From Lachnospiraceae bacterium (lineage in GTDB: Bacteria; Bacillota; Clostridia; Lachnospirales; Lachnospiraceae): DNA of 39,664 nt. This document shows positions 1 through 8,342 of the stretch, one piece after another. A program made the position numbers and the translations under genes. The notes under the pieces were generated by a model. The model did no database searches and was not told the DNA's origin. It was given only the letters and a program-made list of their open reading frames with translations. Where the stretch lies: contig JAFUZJ010000009.1 of assembly GCA_017476665.1 (NCBI GenBank), positions 1 through 39,664 on the forward strand, given 5' to 3'. The stretch's first letter is position 1; every line of letters starts with the position of its first letter.

Positions 1-43
1 CACGGAACTGCTTACGACGCTTTACTCTTTTCGGCATTAACAT
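1..43 (-). CDS. rplP: 50S ribosomal protein L16, N-terminal fragment
   Basis: Only the first 14 codons are inside the window. They read [14 protein letters not shown], the invariant start of bacterial L16, which sits at the base of the central protuberance near the A site. The start ATG overlaps the rpsC stop in a TAATG arrangement, so translation is probably coupled to rpsC. This position directly after rpsC is the usual S10/spc order. The coupling matters because rpsC carries a premature stop upstream. Confidence 0.9.
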   Translation of the reverse strand, partial: MLMPKRVKRRKQFR

Positions 44-702
44 TATTTATCACTCCCTTCCTCTTGGTTTCCTTTTGTAGGAAGCACCTCGCCTTTATAA
101 ATCCAAACCTTTACACCAACTTTACCATAAGTGGTATCTGCCTCTGCAAAACCATAGTCGATATCTGCTCTCAGGGTCTGAAGAGGAATGGTGCCCTAGC
201 TGTAGAACTCGCTTCTTGCGATATCAGCACCGCCCAGACGTCCGCCGCAGGCTGCCTTGATACCAAGAGCGCCGGCCTTCATGGTTCTGCCCATGCAGGA
301 CTTTACAGCACGTCTGTAAGATACACGGTTCTCCAGCTGCTGTGCAATGTTCTCAGCTACCAGCTGTGCATCTCTGTCAGGTCTCTTGATCTCCTTGATG
401 TCAACCAGAACCTTCTTGCCTGTCATCTTTGCGAGCTCGCCCTTAGTCACCTCGATCTCAGCGCCGCCCTTACCGATGATCAAACCGGGCTTTGCGGTGT
501 AGATGATAACCTTTACTCTGTCAGATGCTCTCTCGATCTCAATCTTAGAGATACCTGCACTGTATAATTTCTTCTTCAGATACTTTCTGATCTCGTAGTC
601 CTCTTTCAGATAATCAGCGAACTCGCCCTCAGCGTACCATTTGGAATCCCAATCTTTGATTACTCCGACTCTTAAGCCGTGAGGATTAACTTTCTGTCCC
701 AT
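43..702 (-). CDS. rpsC: 30S ribosomal protein S3, interrupted by an in-frame TAG
   Basis: S3 binds 16S rRNA in the head of the small subunit and lines the mRNA entry channel. The start is the ATG at 702 ([11 protein letters not shown]), preceded by an AGGAAAGGAG site; the reading frame is open further upstream, but without a ribosome binding site. The N-terminal KH domain motif [11 protein letters not shown] and the C-terminal domain are clear. After [12 protein letters not shown] the frame hits TAG at 198-196, where S3 proteins normally have Glu. The frame then continues with [15 protein letters not shown] and ends at the TAA at 45-43, overlapping rplP. Full length would be about 219 residues, the normal S3 size; the truncated product would be 168. 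One base (A at 198 instead of C) explains it. A sequence error is the simplest explanation, a real nonsense mutation the alternative. Confidence 0.9.
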
Positions 703-718
703 TCTATTCGCTCCTTTC

Positions 719-1108
719 CTACTTCTTCTCGTCAAGCACGATGGTGATGTGGCTCATTCTCTTCTCGATCCTGTAAGCTCTGCCCTGTGCTCTGGGCTGA
801 ACACGCTTCATTGTCGGTCCCTTGTTTGCGTAGCACTCTGCCACATACAGGTTCTCGGTGTTCATGCCGTTGTTGTTCTCAGCGTTAGCGATTGCTGACT
901 GAAGCAGTTTCTTGATGATGCTGGAAGCGTATCTGGGATTGTACTCCAGAATTGCCAGTGCTGTCTGCACATCTTTTCCTCTGATGGCATCCAGTACGAA
1001 GCAAGCCTTCTGTACGGATACTCTTGCATAAGACAGCTTTGCGGAAGGTCTGTTGTCCTTTACCGCATTTCTCTCTCTCTTGATTTGGGATCTATGTCCT
1101 TTAGCCAT
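719..1108 (-). CDS. rplV: 50S ribosomal protein L22
   Basis: L22 lines the peptide exit tunnel of the large subunit. The start is the ATG at 1108 ([14 protein letters not shown]), preceded by AAAAGGAGGACAATATCT. Upstream in-frame codons are open but have no such site. The product is 129 residues, slightly longer than average. The C-terminal hairpin-loop signature [20 protein letters not shown] is intact. It lies 16 bases upstream of rpsC and 162 bases downstream of rpsS, a gap that holds a compact set of inverted repeats. Confidence 0.97.
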   Translation of the reverse strand: MAKGHRSQIKRERNAVKDNRPSAKLSYARVSVQKACFVLDAIRGKDVQTALAILEYNPRYASSIIKKLLQSAIANAENNNGMNTENLYVAECYANKGPTMKRVQPRAQGRAYRIEKRMSHITIVLDEKK

Positions 1109-1153
1109 AGATATTGTCCTCCTTTTAAAGACTTCGTGAAAACGCATCCTCTA

Positions 1154-1252
1154 CGGTGCCTTGCACACCGCAGTCCGGAAACAGGAGCCTTTTATCTCTC
1201 AGGCTCCCGGAGAGTGTAAACTCTCTTGCCTGCCCTCTCGGGCGTGACTGCG
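1154..1252 (-). promoter_or_regulatory. Hairpin-rich spacer between rpsS and rplV
   Basis: This part of the unusually long rpsS-rplV gap contains several perfect inverted repeats. They are CGGTG/CACCG (1154-1170), GGAGCC/GGCTCC (1184-1207), GAGAGT/ACTCTC (1210-1225) and GCCC/GGGC (1232-1243). A 7-bp pair CGCAGTC/GACTGCG (1169-1175 with 1246-1252) encloses the last three and competes slightly with the first at its edge. No T-run follows, so it is not an ordinary terminator. A protein-binding or processing site in the S10 mRNA is inferred, not shown. Confidence 0.45.
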
Positions 1253-1270
1253 TCTGGTTACTGAATGAAT

Positions 1271-1552
1271 TTATTTTACTTTGGACTTCTTCTCGTCCTT
1301 ACCATGACCTCTGTAGGTTCTGGTTGCTACGAACTCGCCGAGCTTGTGACCAACCATATCCTCGGTTACATATACAGGCACATGTTTTCTTCCGTCATGC
1401 ACAGCAATCGTATGTCCCACAAAAGAAGGGAAAATTGTTGAGCGACGGGACCAGGTCTTGATAACCTGCTTCTGTCCTGCTGCATTTAAAGCATCCACTT
1501 TCTTTAACAGACTCGCATCTGCGAAAGGTCCTTTTTTCAGTGATCTAGCCAT
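1271..1552 (-). CDS. rpsS: 30S ribosomal protein S19
   Basis: S19 is a head protein of the small subunit that forms a complex with S13 and contacts the A-site finger. The 93-residue product begins [19 protein letters not shown] and contains the family signature [23 protein letters not shown]; both are near-identical to Firmicute S19. It lies 17 bases downstream of rplB with an AGGAGGAAAG binding site, in normal operon order. It ends before the structured gap that precedes rplV. Confidence 0.98.
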   Translation of the reverse strand: MARSLKKGPFADASLLKKVDALNAAGQKQVIKTWSRRSTIFPSFVGHTIAVHDGRKHVPVYVTEDMVGHKLGEFVATRTYRGHGKDEKKSKVK

Positions 1553-1569
1553 TGTCTTTCCTCCTCCTA

Positions 1570-2412
1570 TTATTTGATTGCCTTGCCGTCACGTCTTCTT
1601 ACGATCAGCTTGTTGGAAGCCTTCTTGCTCTTACGTGTCTTCAGACCAAGAGCGGGCTTGCCCCAAGGAGTGGAAGGACCGGGACGTCCGATACCGGTCT
1701 TACCCTCACCACCACCATGAGGATGGTCGTTGGGGTTCATTACAGAACCGCGGACTGTCGGGCGGATACCCATGTGACGCTTACGTCCAGCCTTACCGAT
1801 GTTTACCAGGTTGTGATCTCCGTTGCCAACCACACCAACTGTAGCGCGGCATACCAAAGGAACCATTCTCATCTCACCGGAGGGAAGACGCAGGGTTGCG
1901 TACTTGCCTTCCTTCGCCATCAGCTGTGCGCTGTTGCCAGCGGAACGAACCATCTGGCCGCCCTTACCGGGATACAGCTCGATGTTGTGCAGCTGAGTAC
2001 CTACCGGGATCTCGGAAAGCGGTAAGCAGTTACCGATTCTTACTTCTGCCTCTGCTCCGTTCATAACGGTCATACCGTCGGTCAGGCCCTCGGGAGCAAG
2101 GATATATGCCTTCTCGCCGTCTGCATAGCAGATCAAAGCGATGTTAGCGGTTCTGTTGGGATCGTATTCGATGCCGATTACCTTTGCAGGAATACCGTCC
2201 TTATTTCTCTTAAAATCGATCATTCTGTACTGTCTTCTGGAGCCGCCGCCGTGATGTCTTACAGTGATCTTACCCTGATTGTTACGACCTGCGTTCTTCT
2301 TCAGAGAAACACAAAGGCTCTTCTCGGGAGTGGTCTTTGTGATCTCGGAGAAATCAGAACCGGTCATATTTCTTCTGGATGGTGTATAGGGATTATATGT
2401 CTTGATTCCCAT
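1570..2412 (-). CDS. rplB: 50S ribosomal protein L2
   Basis: L2 is a core large-subunit protein needed for subunit association and peptidyl transferase assembly. The 280-residue product is normal length. It starts [18 protein letters not shown] and contains the C-terminal signature [20 protein letters not shown] with the conserved His of the peptidyl transferase region. The 82-base gap from rplW contains a GC-rich 7-bp inverted repeat (GCGGCGC ATG GCGCTGC on the minus strand) without a T-run. The gene is intact and typical. Confidence 0.98.
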   Translation of the reverse strand: MGIKTYNPYTPSRRNMTGSDFSEITKTTPEKSLCVSLKKNAGRNNQGKITVRHHGGGSRRQYRMIDFKRNKDGIPAKVIGIEYDPNRTANIALICYADGEKAYILAPEGLTDGMTVMNGAEAEVRIGNCLPLSEIPVGTQLHNIELYPGKGGQMVRSAGNSAQLMAKEGKYATLRLPSGEMRMVPLVCRATVGVVGNGDHNLVNIGKAGRKRHMGIRPTVRGSVMNPNDHPHGGGEGKTGIGRPGPSTPWGKPALGLKTRKSKKASNKLIVRRRDGKAIK

Positions 2413-2494
2413 TGTTTCTTTCTCCTTTTCTCTTTGATTCTTTGCGCAGCGCCATGCGCCGCATACTTAAATCGGCTCACCGGTTTGATCTATC

Positions 2495-2794
2495 TTACAG
2501 ACCGGAGAAAATCTCGATTTCCTTGCTGTCCTCGGTCAGCTGAACAATTGCCTTCTTGGTCTTGGCGGTCTTGCCGACTACCATACCGCGTCTCTTGTTC
2601 TTGCCGTCGTGGTTCATGGTGTTCACCTTAGCTACCTTGGTGCCCTCGAACATCTTCTCTACAGCTTCCTTGATCTGAGACTTGTTTGCCTCGGGATGTA
2701 CAAGGAACACATACTTCTTCTCGCTCATACCGGACATGCTCTTCTCGGTGATGACCGGTTTGAGGATTACGTCATAGTATTTAATGTCTGCCAT
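2495..2794 (-). CDS. rplW: 50S ribosomal protein L23
   Basis: L23 lies at the tunnel exit and is the docking point for trigger factor and SRP. The 99-residue product starts [19 protein letters not shown]; the VITEKS motif near the N-terminus and the [13 protein letters not shown] segment are family hallmarks. Its ATG shares a base with the rplD stop (TAATG), so the two are probably translationally coupled. Length and sequence look normal. Confidence 0.98.
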   Translation of the reverse strand: MADIKYYDVILKPVITEKSMSGMSEKKYVFLVHPEANKSQIKEAVEKMFEGTKVAKVNTMNHDGKNKRRGMVVGKTAKTKKAIVQLTEDSKEIEIFSGL

Positions 2795-3414
2795 TATGCG
2801 TACACCTCCTCGATCTTCGCTACAGCGTCCTTGGTCAGCACAACTGTCTTAGCCTTCATGATATCGAATACATTGATCTCATTTACCAGGCTGGTGTTAA
2901 CTGCTTCTACGTTTCTTGCGGACATAACCACATTTGTGTCATTCTCAGCGATCACAACCAGACCTTTTTCAACCTTCAGGTTGTTCATTACGTTTGCAAA
3001 ATTCTTAGTCTTGATCTCATCAAACTTCAGCTCATCCAGTACGATCAGATTGCTGTTTGCAACCTTATCGCTGAGTGCAGACTTTAAAGCCGCTCTCTTC
3101 TCTTTCTTGTTGAGCTTGAAGGAATAATCTCTGGGAACGGGAGCGAATACCATGCCGCCACCGGTCCACTGGGGAGATCTGGTCGAACCCTGTCTTGCGT
3201 GACCGGTTCCTTTTTGTCTCCAAGGTTTTCTTCCGCCTCCGGATACCTCAGAACGGGTCTTTGCCTTCTGAGTACCCTGACGATTATTTGCAAGCTGCTG
3301 TACCACTGCCATATGAACCAGATGCTCGTTTACTTCTACACCGAACACTGCGTCATTCAGCTCGATGGTGCCAACTTCCTTGCCTTCCATATTAAATACA
3401 GATACGTTAGCCAT
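2794..3414 (-). CDS. rplD: 50S ribosomal protein L4
   Basis: L4 is an early assembly protein whose extended loop reaches the exit tunnel. In E. coli it also represses the S10 operon. The 206-residue product starts [16 protein letters not shown] and contains the loop region [19 protein letters not shown]. An AAAGGAGGACC site precedes the ATG by a normal distance. It overlaps rplW by one base. The long structured leader upstream of rpsJ makes L4-type autoregulation conceivable, but nothing in the sequence identifies the ligand. Confidence 0.98.
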   Translation of the reverse strand: MANVSVFNMEGKEVGTIELNDAVFGVEVNEHLVHMAVVQQLANNRQGTQKAKTRSEVSGGGRKPWRQKGTGHARQGSTRSPQWTGGGMVFAPVPRDYSFKLNKKEKRAALKSALSDKVANSNLIVLDELKFDEIKTKNFANVMNNLKVEKGLVVIAENDTNVVMSARNVEAVNTSLVNEINVFDIMKAKTVVLTKDAVAKIEEVYA

Positions 3415-3450
3415 CTGTTAGGTCCTCCTTTCAACGCGCCTCTTGTCTTC

Positions 3451-4119
3451 TTATGCTTCCACTCTTGTGGTCTCTTTGATGGTTACCAGTGCCTTCTTTG
3501 CTCCGGGAACTGCGCCCTTTACCAGAAGAAGATTCTTCTCAGCATCCACTCTTACGACCTCAAGATTCTGAACCGTTACCTTTACGCAACCCATGTGACC
3601 GGGCATTCCCTTGCCTTTAAATACACGGCTGGGGGAGGAACATGCGCCGTTGGAACCCTGATGACGATGGAACTTGGAACCGTGCTTCATGGGTCCTCTG
3701 TGCTGTCCCAGTCTCTTGATGGCGCCCTGGAAGCCTTTACCTTTGGAAATGGCAGTTGCATCAACCTTATCGCCGCTTGCGAAGATGTCAGCCTTGATCT
3801 CTGCGCCCAAAGTATACTCATCCGCGTTCTCAAACTTGAACTCTCTTACATATCTCTTGGAACTTGTACCGGCCTTCTTAAAGTGACCCTGCTCCGCCTT
3901 GTTTGCACCATGTCTGTGGTACAGCTTGTCGTTAGCGTACAATTGATCCTTCTTGTCAACAAATCCGACCTGTACTGCGCTGTACCCGTCGTTCTCAACA
4001 GTCTTGAGCTGTGTTACCACACAGGGACCTGCCTGAAGTACGGTTACAGGGATCAGCACGCCATCCTCGCCGAAAACCTGTGTCATTCCAACCTTAGTTG
4101 CCAAAATTGCTTTCTTCAT
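3451..4119 (-). CDS. rplC: 50S ribosomal protein L3
   Basis: L3 nucleates large-subunit assembly near the 23S 3' end. The 222-residue product starts [20 protein letters not shown] and contains the signature [21 protein letters not shown]. It is about ten residues longer than many L3 proteins but otherwise normal. A GGAGGTAAAAA site precedes the ATG. The 176-base gap from rpsJ is longer than usual and contains two strong palindromes. Confidence 0.98.
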   Translation of the reverse strand: MKKAILATKVGMTQVFGEDGVLIPVTVLQAGPCVVTQLKTVENDGYSAVQVGFVDKKDQLYANDKLYHRHGANKAEQGHFKKAGTSSKRYVREFKFENADEYTLGAEIKADIFASGDKVDATAISKGKGFQGAIKRLGQHRGPMKHGSKFHRHQGSNGACSSPSRVFKGKGMPGHMGCVKVTVQNLEVVRVDAEKNLLLVKGAVPGAKKALVTIKETTRVEA

Positions 4120-4153
4120 TTTTTACCTCCGTTTTGTTCTACATAGCGGACCA

Positions 4154-4203
4154 AAAGAAAATCGCCTGCGATTTTCTTTAGAAATTTTGCTGCGCAAAAT
4201 TTC
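4154..4203 (-). repeat. Two tandem perfect palindromes between rpsJ and rplC
   Basis: Positions 4154-4179 form a 12-bp perfect inverted repeat with a two-base centre (AAAGAAAATCGC/GCGATTTTCTTT). Positions 4181-4203 form a 10-bp perfect one with a TGC loop (GAAATTTTGC/GCAAAATTTC). Neither is followed by a clean T-run on the minus strand. They could act as RNA hairpins affecting processing or read-through, or be copies of a dispersed REP-like palindrome. Confidence 0.6.
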
Positions 4204-4295
4204 CCGGGTATCAGGAAACCTGCTGCTCGAAATTTCCCAGCCAGTGTTGCCCTGACCGTGTTCATACGTCTAAGTAGAGGTTTGTTTGTTTTGAT

Positions 4296-4613
4296 TTACT
4301 TGTTCTTCATTTTTATATCAATGTAAACACCGGCCGGCATTTCCAATCTCTGCAGTGCATCGATCGTCTTCGGTGTCGGTGCAATGATATCAATGAGTCT
4401 CTTATGAGTTCTCTGCTCAAACTGCTCTCTGGAGTCTTTGTACTTGTGTACGGCTCTCAGAATCGTAACAACTTCCTTCTTAGTAGGAAGGGGAACCGGT
4501 CCGCTCACCTGGGAACCGTTCTTCTTTACTGTTTCGATGATTTTCTTGGCAGATGCATCAACCAACTGATGCTCATAAGCTTTCAATGTGATTCTCATTA
4601 CTTGACTTGCCAT
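4296..4613 (-). CDS. rpsJ: 30S ribosomal protein S10
   Basis: S10 (also transcription factor NusE) binds the head of the small subunit and links NusG to ribosomes. The start is the ATG at 4613 ([19 protein letters not shown]), preceded by AAAAGGAGGCGAC; the open frame upstream lacks coding character. The product is 105 residues, normal length, with the signature [16 protein letters not shown]. It is the first gene of the S10 operon and has a leader of about 290 bases. Confidence 0.98.
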   Translation of the reverse strand: MASQVMRITLKAYEHQLVDASAKKIIETVKKNGSQVSGPVPLPTKKEVVTILRAVHKYKDSREQFEQRTHKRLIDIIAPTPKTIDALQRLEMPAGVYIDIKMKNK

Positions 4614-4905
4614 AAAAAAAGTCGCCTCCTTTTCGCACTTTTGTTCAAGCATTCCATGCCGTTCAGCATCCGGCATCTCCTGCTTTTAGTACGACAAGCG
4701 GTGACTGTACACTCTCCCGTGTGTTTCCTAAATCCTTAGCAACATAATCCGGACCGGTATCCCACACGTTGTTTCTGCTCTAGCGCAGACCATATCGTAC
4801 AGTGACTTGTCGTCAGTTTCCTAACTTGACATTCGCTCCACGGAAAACCTGATGATCATTGCTGACCACCAGCAACCTCACGCTTCATAGCTATCATGCC
4901 ACAGC
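4614..4905 (-). promoter_or_regulatory. Structured 5' leader of the S10 operon
   Basis: This stretch between the predicted start site and rpsJ has no long ORF but shows long-range pairing on the minus strand. ACGACAAG (4806-4813) pairs with CTTGTCGT (4691-4698), and ACTGTAC (4797-4803) pairs with GTACAGT (4704-4710), closing a domain of about 120 bases. Inside it are TCTGC/GCAGA and CGTGTG/CACACG hairpins. A separate TGCCG/CGGCA hairpin lies nearer rpsJ. This fits an r-protein autoregulatory leader by analogy with other S10 operons; the ligand cannot be named. Confidence 0.6.
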
Positions 4906-4912
4906 AAGACCT

Positions 4913-4941
4913 AGTATAACTGATGTTCCTGCGCTTTGCAA
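4913..4941 (-). promoter_or_regulatory. Sigma-A-type promoter of the S10 operon
   Basis: On the minus strand TTGCAA (4941-4936) and TATACT (4918-4913) are separated by exactly 17 bases. Transcription would begin near 4905. This is the best promoter-like match upstream of rpsJ. Confidence 0.75.
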
Positions 4942-5008
4942 GCAGTTTTTTTCAGAAATTGTATTTTTTTTGTATTTTTTTAAGTACAAAGCCTCCTGGC
5001 TCCCCTTC

Positions 5009-5037
5009 TTGAAATCTATCCTAAAATACGGTATAGT
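5009..5037 (+). promoter_or_regulatory. Sigma-A-type promoter for the methyltransferase gene
   Basis: TTGAAA (5009-5014) and TATAGT (5032-5037) are 17 bases apart, giving a leader of about 65 bases to the ATG at 5109. It is divergent from the S10 promoter. Confidence 0.7.
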
Positions 5038-5108
5038 AAATTGCAACTTCAAATTTACTTTTTATGTACTTTTATTTATATAGGTTTATACTAAGAAAGG
5101 AACCCGCC

Positions 5109-5984
5109 ATGTGGATTGCAGATAACTGGAAAGATTACGAGGTGCTGGACACTTCCGCCGGAGAAAAACTAGAGCGTTGGGGAGATTATATCCTCGTGCG
5201 CCCCGACCCCCAGGTCATCTGGAGCACACCCCATGAGCACATCGGCTGGAAAAAGAAAAACGGCCACTACCATCGCAGCGCCAAGGGCGGCGGTGAGTGG
5301 GAATTTTTTAACCTGCCAGACGAGTGGAGCATCCGATACGGCTCCCTCACGTTCCGCTTAAAGCCTTTCAGTTTTAAACACACCGGACTTTTCCCGGAGC
5401 AGGCAACCAATTGGGACTGGTTCTCCGGCCTCATCACCAAGACCCGCGCAGAGGATCCTTCCCGCCAGATTAAGGTTTTGAATCTATTTGCCTATACCGG
5501 CGGTGCCACACTGGCTGCCGCCGCTGCCGGGGCAAGCGTCACCCATGTGGACGCATCCAAGGGCATGGTGGGCTGGGCAAAAGAAAATGCCGAGATCTCA
5601 GGTCTCGGCAATGCTCCGGTACGCTATTTTGTGGATGACTGTGTCAAGCTGGTGGAACGGGAGATCCGCCGCGGCAATAAATATGACGGCATTATTATGG
5701 ACCCTCCCTCTTACGGCAGAGGCCCCAAAGGCGAGATCTGGAAGATCGAGGACAATATCTTTCCTTTTATCGAGCTGACCGCCAAGCTTCTGAGCGACGA
5801 TGCCCTGTTCTTCCTGATCAACTCCTATACCACCGGACTGCAGCCCGCTGTCCTTTCCTATATGATAAATACTACAATCACCAGGCGCTTCGGCGGACGT
5901 GTGGAAGCCGAAGAGATCGGTCTTCCTGTGACGGAAAGCGGTCTCGTGCTGCCCTGCGGCGCCTCCGCACGGTGGGAGCGCTAG
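5109..5984 (+). CDS. Class I SAM-dependent methyltransferase, RlmI-like (COG1092), without PUA domain
   Basis: Probably an S-adenosylmethionine-dependent rRNA or RNA methyltransferase of the RlmI/RlmK family. The start is ATG 5109 (MWIADNWKDYEVLD), preceded by AAGAAAGGAACCC. Motif I is VLNLFAYTGGATLAAAAAGA around residue 130, followed by the acidic VDAS loop and the catalytic DPPSYGRGPKGEIW motif around residue 200. The length of 291 residues is shorter than E. coli RlmI because the N-terminal PUA domain is missing, as in several Firmicute homologues. It is monocistronic with its own promoter and ends one base from the convergent lipoprotein gene. The TAG stop shows that amber works as a stop in this genome. 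The substrate is unknown. Confidence 0.85.
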   Translation: MWIADNWKDYEVLDTSAGEKLERWGDYILVRPDPQVIWSTPHEHIGWKKKNGHYHRSAKGGGEWEFFNLPDEWSIRYGSLTFRLKPFSFKHTGLFPEQATNWDWFSGLITKTRAEDPSRQIKVLNLFAYTGGATLAAAAAGASVTHVDASKGMVGWAKENAEISGLGNAPVRYFVDDCVKLVEREIRRGNKYDGIIMDPPSYGRGPKGEIWKIEDNIFPFIELTAKLLSDDALFFLINSYTTGLQPAVLSYMINTTITRRFGGRVEAEEIGLPVTESGLVLPCGASARWER

Positions 5985-5985
5985 T

Positions 5986-6777
5986 TCAGTCTGTTCCGGT
6001 GACTTCATCTGCCGGCGGATATTGACAGGTCTGACACACATTTCCGTGCAGCGGCGATACGGAATACACATCTGTGATCACTGCCGGATCTGTGCCCTCC
6101 AGATTATTTTTACAGATCACGCACAATCCATTCCCGGGGCTCAGGGATTCCACCGGAATATTGATATCGCACTCATAGTGCTCCAGGCTGAGCTTGTATC
6201 TTTCGTTCTCCTTTATCTTCCCGGAAAACATCTGCGACACCCCCCTATCTGTCCTGACGATCACATAGCCGTCCTCCGTCACTTCCTCCACCGTAGCCAA
6301 AAACTGCGCCACGCTCGCGGGAATATAGCCCTCCTTTTTGCTGCCCTGTGCCGCAAAAATACAGAATTCCCCGTCTATAGGCACCTCTATAGTGTCCTCT
6401 TCAACCCCCATCTGCCAGCCTGCTGCCATAAAATTCGCCTGTCCGTCCTCTGTGGGAATCTCCATGTCGCTTATCACATTGTCTATGCTTCCATCCAGAT
6501 TTCCGCACCGTCCCCATATGCCGGACACATAGCCGGTATCCACATACAACGTGCCGTTCACCATCAGCATCCGCTGCGGTCCAGGCTGTTCTGTCAGAGA
6601 CTCTGTCTCTGCCGTGGTTTCCGCATACGTGCTCTCTGTATGTTCTGTCTGTTCTGCCGGAAGCATAACACCCGGCACACTTTCCTGCGCTGCAGTCCGG
6701 CTTACAGTCCCACAGGCACTCATTCCCAACAGCAGCAGGATTCCTCCTACCGTCAACCCCTTTTTCCCCTTTTTCAT
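5986..6777 (-). CDS. Lipoprotein of unknown function, third gene of the ECF sigma operon
   Basis: The start is taken at ATG 6777 (MKKGKKGLTVGG), with AAAGGAGG upstream; the GTG four codons earlier overlaps that site. A hydrophobic segment ends in the lipobox MSAC, so the protein should be lipid-anchored outside the membrane. A Thr/Glu-rich linker (about residues 30-65) leads to an extracellular domain. Four Cys residues are present near the C-terminus (GLCVICKN and CQTCQ), the last pair resembling a redox or metal pair. It follows the anti-sigma gene by 24 bases and probably shares its envelope-stress role. I do not recognise a named family. Confidence 0.7.
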   Translation of the reverse strand: MKKGKKGLTVGGILLLLGMSACGTVSRTAAQESVPGVMLPAEQTEHTESTYAETTAETESLTEQPGPQRMLMVNGTLYVDTGYVSGIWGRCGNLDGSIDNVISDMEIPTEDGQANFMAAGWQMGVEEDTIEVPIDGEFCIFAAQGSKKEGYIPASVAQFLATVEEVTEDGYVIVRTDRGVSQMFSGKIKENERYKLSLEHYECDINIPVESLSPGNGLCVICKNNLEGTDPAVITDVYSVSPLHGNVCQTCQYPPADEVTGTD

Positions 6778-6801
6778 ACGACACGTCACCTCCTTTGTAT
6801 C

Positions 6802-7749
6802 TTACGGCCGGATCGATGCCATCATCTCCCACACTTCTTTCGCATCTCCGCTTCCGATGAACCGCACCAGCACATAGTGCTCACCCCTCTGATAGATCAC
6901 GCCGAAATCGCCTGCCCCACTTGCCAGTTCTTTCGCTACACAACTCTCATCAAATTCTGCTTCCATATAAGTCTTCCCGATCCTGTCCGCTCCGGGCATC
7001 TGCTCTCCCAGATCCATAATGCGCAAAGTGAAAGTCTCCTGCCTGTCCGGATAGCTCCCCGATACCTCCAGATACTGAGAGGACTCGCTCTGCGCCTCTT
7101 TGTTCGCAATCCACTGCTGCTCCGTCACGCAGCCCCGGGGCCATACTTTGGGTACATAGGCATACACATCCGGCACTGTCTTCTCCTGGTTTCTGCTATT
7201 GCTGCTCTGCACGACTCCGGCATTCCTATCCACAGAATTGACCTGATCTTGCACATTATCCTTCAACATGCTTTCATCCGATGAATCCCCTGATACCGCC
7301 ACCTCCGGTGCCGCTTCCAAGGCAGCTTCCCATGTCGGCTCCGGTACTGCCTCCGGCATTTCCTCTACCGATGAATCAGCCTTCGCGGCGGCTTCTCCCT
7401 GCAGCATGCCGGAACTATATGCCATCCCGTTGCTTTGTCCCTCTGCCTGCTGTACTTCCTGATCCGCGATAGCCATATTGGTACTCATGGAGGCTTCCTT
7501 CCCCATGCGCAGGGAATGCATGCCCAGATATCCGGCGCCTACCACACCAAACACCAGCGCCGCGGCCACGAATTTTCCGTATTTTCGGGAAAACCGCGCC
7601 AGCCCCGCAAAGGGAATCACCTTCTTCCCCCGGCTGTCCGCAGCCTGCCCGCCTGCCTCCCGCTCACACACCTCCAGATACTGCTCGTCCACTCCGGAGA
7701 GCGCCTCAAAGATCCGCATCGCGCCCTCTCTCTTTTCTCTTTCGCTCAT
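6802..7749 (-). CDS. Membrane-anchored anti-sigma factor, DUF4367-like extracellular part
   Basis: The product probably holds the ECF sigma factor inactive at the membrane. The N-terminus (about 1-58) is cytoplasmic and starts MSEREKREGAMRIFEALSGVD. One transmembrane helix lies at about residues 59-80 (FVAAALVFGVVGAGYLG). A low-complexity Glu/Ala/Ser linker follows, then a C-terminal domain (about 215-315) that resembles DUF4367 modules. No zinc-binding HxxxCxxC motif is visible. Its ATG overlaps the sigma stop by four bases, the normal arrangement for a sigma/anti-sigma pair. The stimulus is unknown. Confidence 0.75.
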   Translation of the reverse strand: MSEREKREGAMRIFEALSGVDEQYLEVCEREAGGQAADSRGKKVIPFAGLARFSRKYGKFVAAALVFGVVGAGYLGMHSLRMGKEASMSTNMAIADQEVQQAEGQSNGMAYSSGMLQGEAAAKADSSVEEMPEAVPEPTWEAALEAAPEVAVSGDSSDESMLKDNVQDQVNSVDRNAGVVQSSNSRNQEKTVPDVYAYVPKVWPRGCVTEQQWIANKEAQSESSQYLEVSGSYPDRQETFTLRIMDLGEQMPGADRIGKTYMEAEFDESCVAKELASGAGDFGVIYQRGEHYVLVRFIGSGDAKEVWEMMASIRP

Positions 7750-8306
7750 AGCACCACACCCTCCTGTTCCAGATACGCTTTCAGCTTCCCTCTCACTCTG
7801 AAAAGCGTGGTCTTTACCGTGTTTAAGTTCAGCCCATACCGGTCGGCGATCTCACCGTACTCCTCCGCGTACCAATATCTGCGCAGGAAAATGTTCCGCT
7901 CTTTCTCCTTCAACGTCCCCAGAAACAGATTGATCTGGCGCTCCAGCTCCTTCTGGGCCACAATCTCCTCCGTATTGCTCTTGTCCGGTATGCATTCTGC
8001 CAGCTCATCCAATGTCGCTTCCATCTCTCCGCTCCCCCGCTTCATGGCATTTTTTTGTTTCCACCTGTCAAAAGACAGATTGCGGGTAATCGTGCCCAGG
8101 AAAAGGGACAGCCTTGCCGGCCGCGCGGGCGGTATGGCATTCCAGGCTCGCATCCAGGTGTCATTGACGCACTCCTCCGAGTCCTCTTTTCCATGTAAAA
8201 TATGAAAGGCAATGCTGTAACAATAATTGCCGTAAGCAGCCTGCGTCTCCGTGATGGCGCTCTCGTTCCGCGCCCAATACAGATCCAGAATTTCCGTATC
8301 TTTCAT
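7746..8306 (-). CDS. RNA polymerase ECF-type sigma factor
   Basis: This 186-residue protein directs RNA polymerase to ECF promoters. Region 2 is visible as CYSIAFHILHGKEDSEECVNDTWMRAWN (about residues 28-55, written here in part) with the core-binding acidic cluster. Region 4 is an HTH ending YWYAEEYGEIADRYGLNLNT VKTTLFRVRGKLK (about 142-175). The start ATG is preceded by AAAGGAGAAGTT. The gene overlaps the anti-sigma gene. Upstream lies an AAC/CGT-type promoter, so it probably activates its own transcription. Confidence 0.9.
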   Translation of the reverse strand: MKDTEILDLYWARNESAITETQAAYGNYCYSIAFHILHGKEDSEECVNDTWMRAWNAIPPARPARLSLFLGTITRNLSFDRWKQKNAMKRGSGEMEATLDELAECIPDKSNTEEIVAQKELERQINLFLGTLKEKERNIFLRRYWYAEEYGEIADRYGLNLNTVKTTLFRVRGKLKAYLEQEGVVL

Positions 8307-8342
8307 AACTTCTCCTTTGGTAATTTCCCGCTTCTGTCAGAT

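Noticed and set aside
196-198. TAG read as a sense codon genome-wide
   Set aside because: Several other genes in the window, such as the methyltransferase at 5984, jetD and jetA, end naturally at TAG.
196-735. rpsC as a 179-residue protein starting at 735
   Set aside because: The extra N-terminal codons overlap the rplV end and have no ribosome binding site; the ATG at 702 has a perfect one. The apparent end at 196 is the premature TAG, not the natural end.
2413-2494. Terminator between rplW and rplB
   Set aside because: A GC-rich 7-bp inverted repeat is present but no T-run follows, and the genes belong to one operon.
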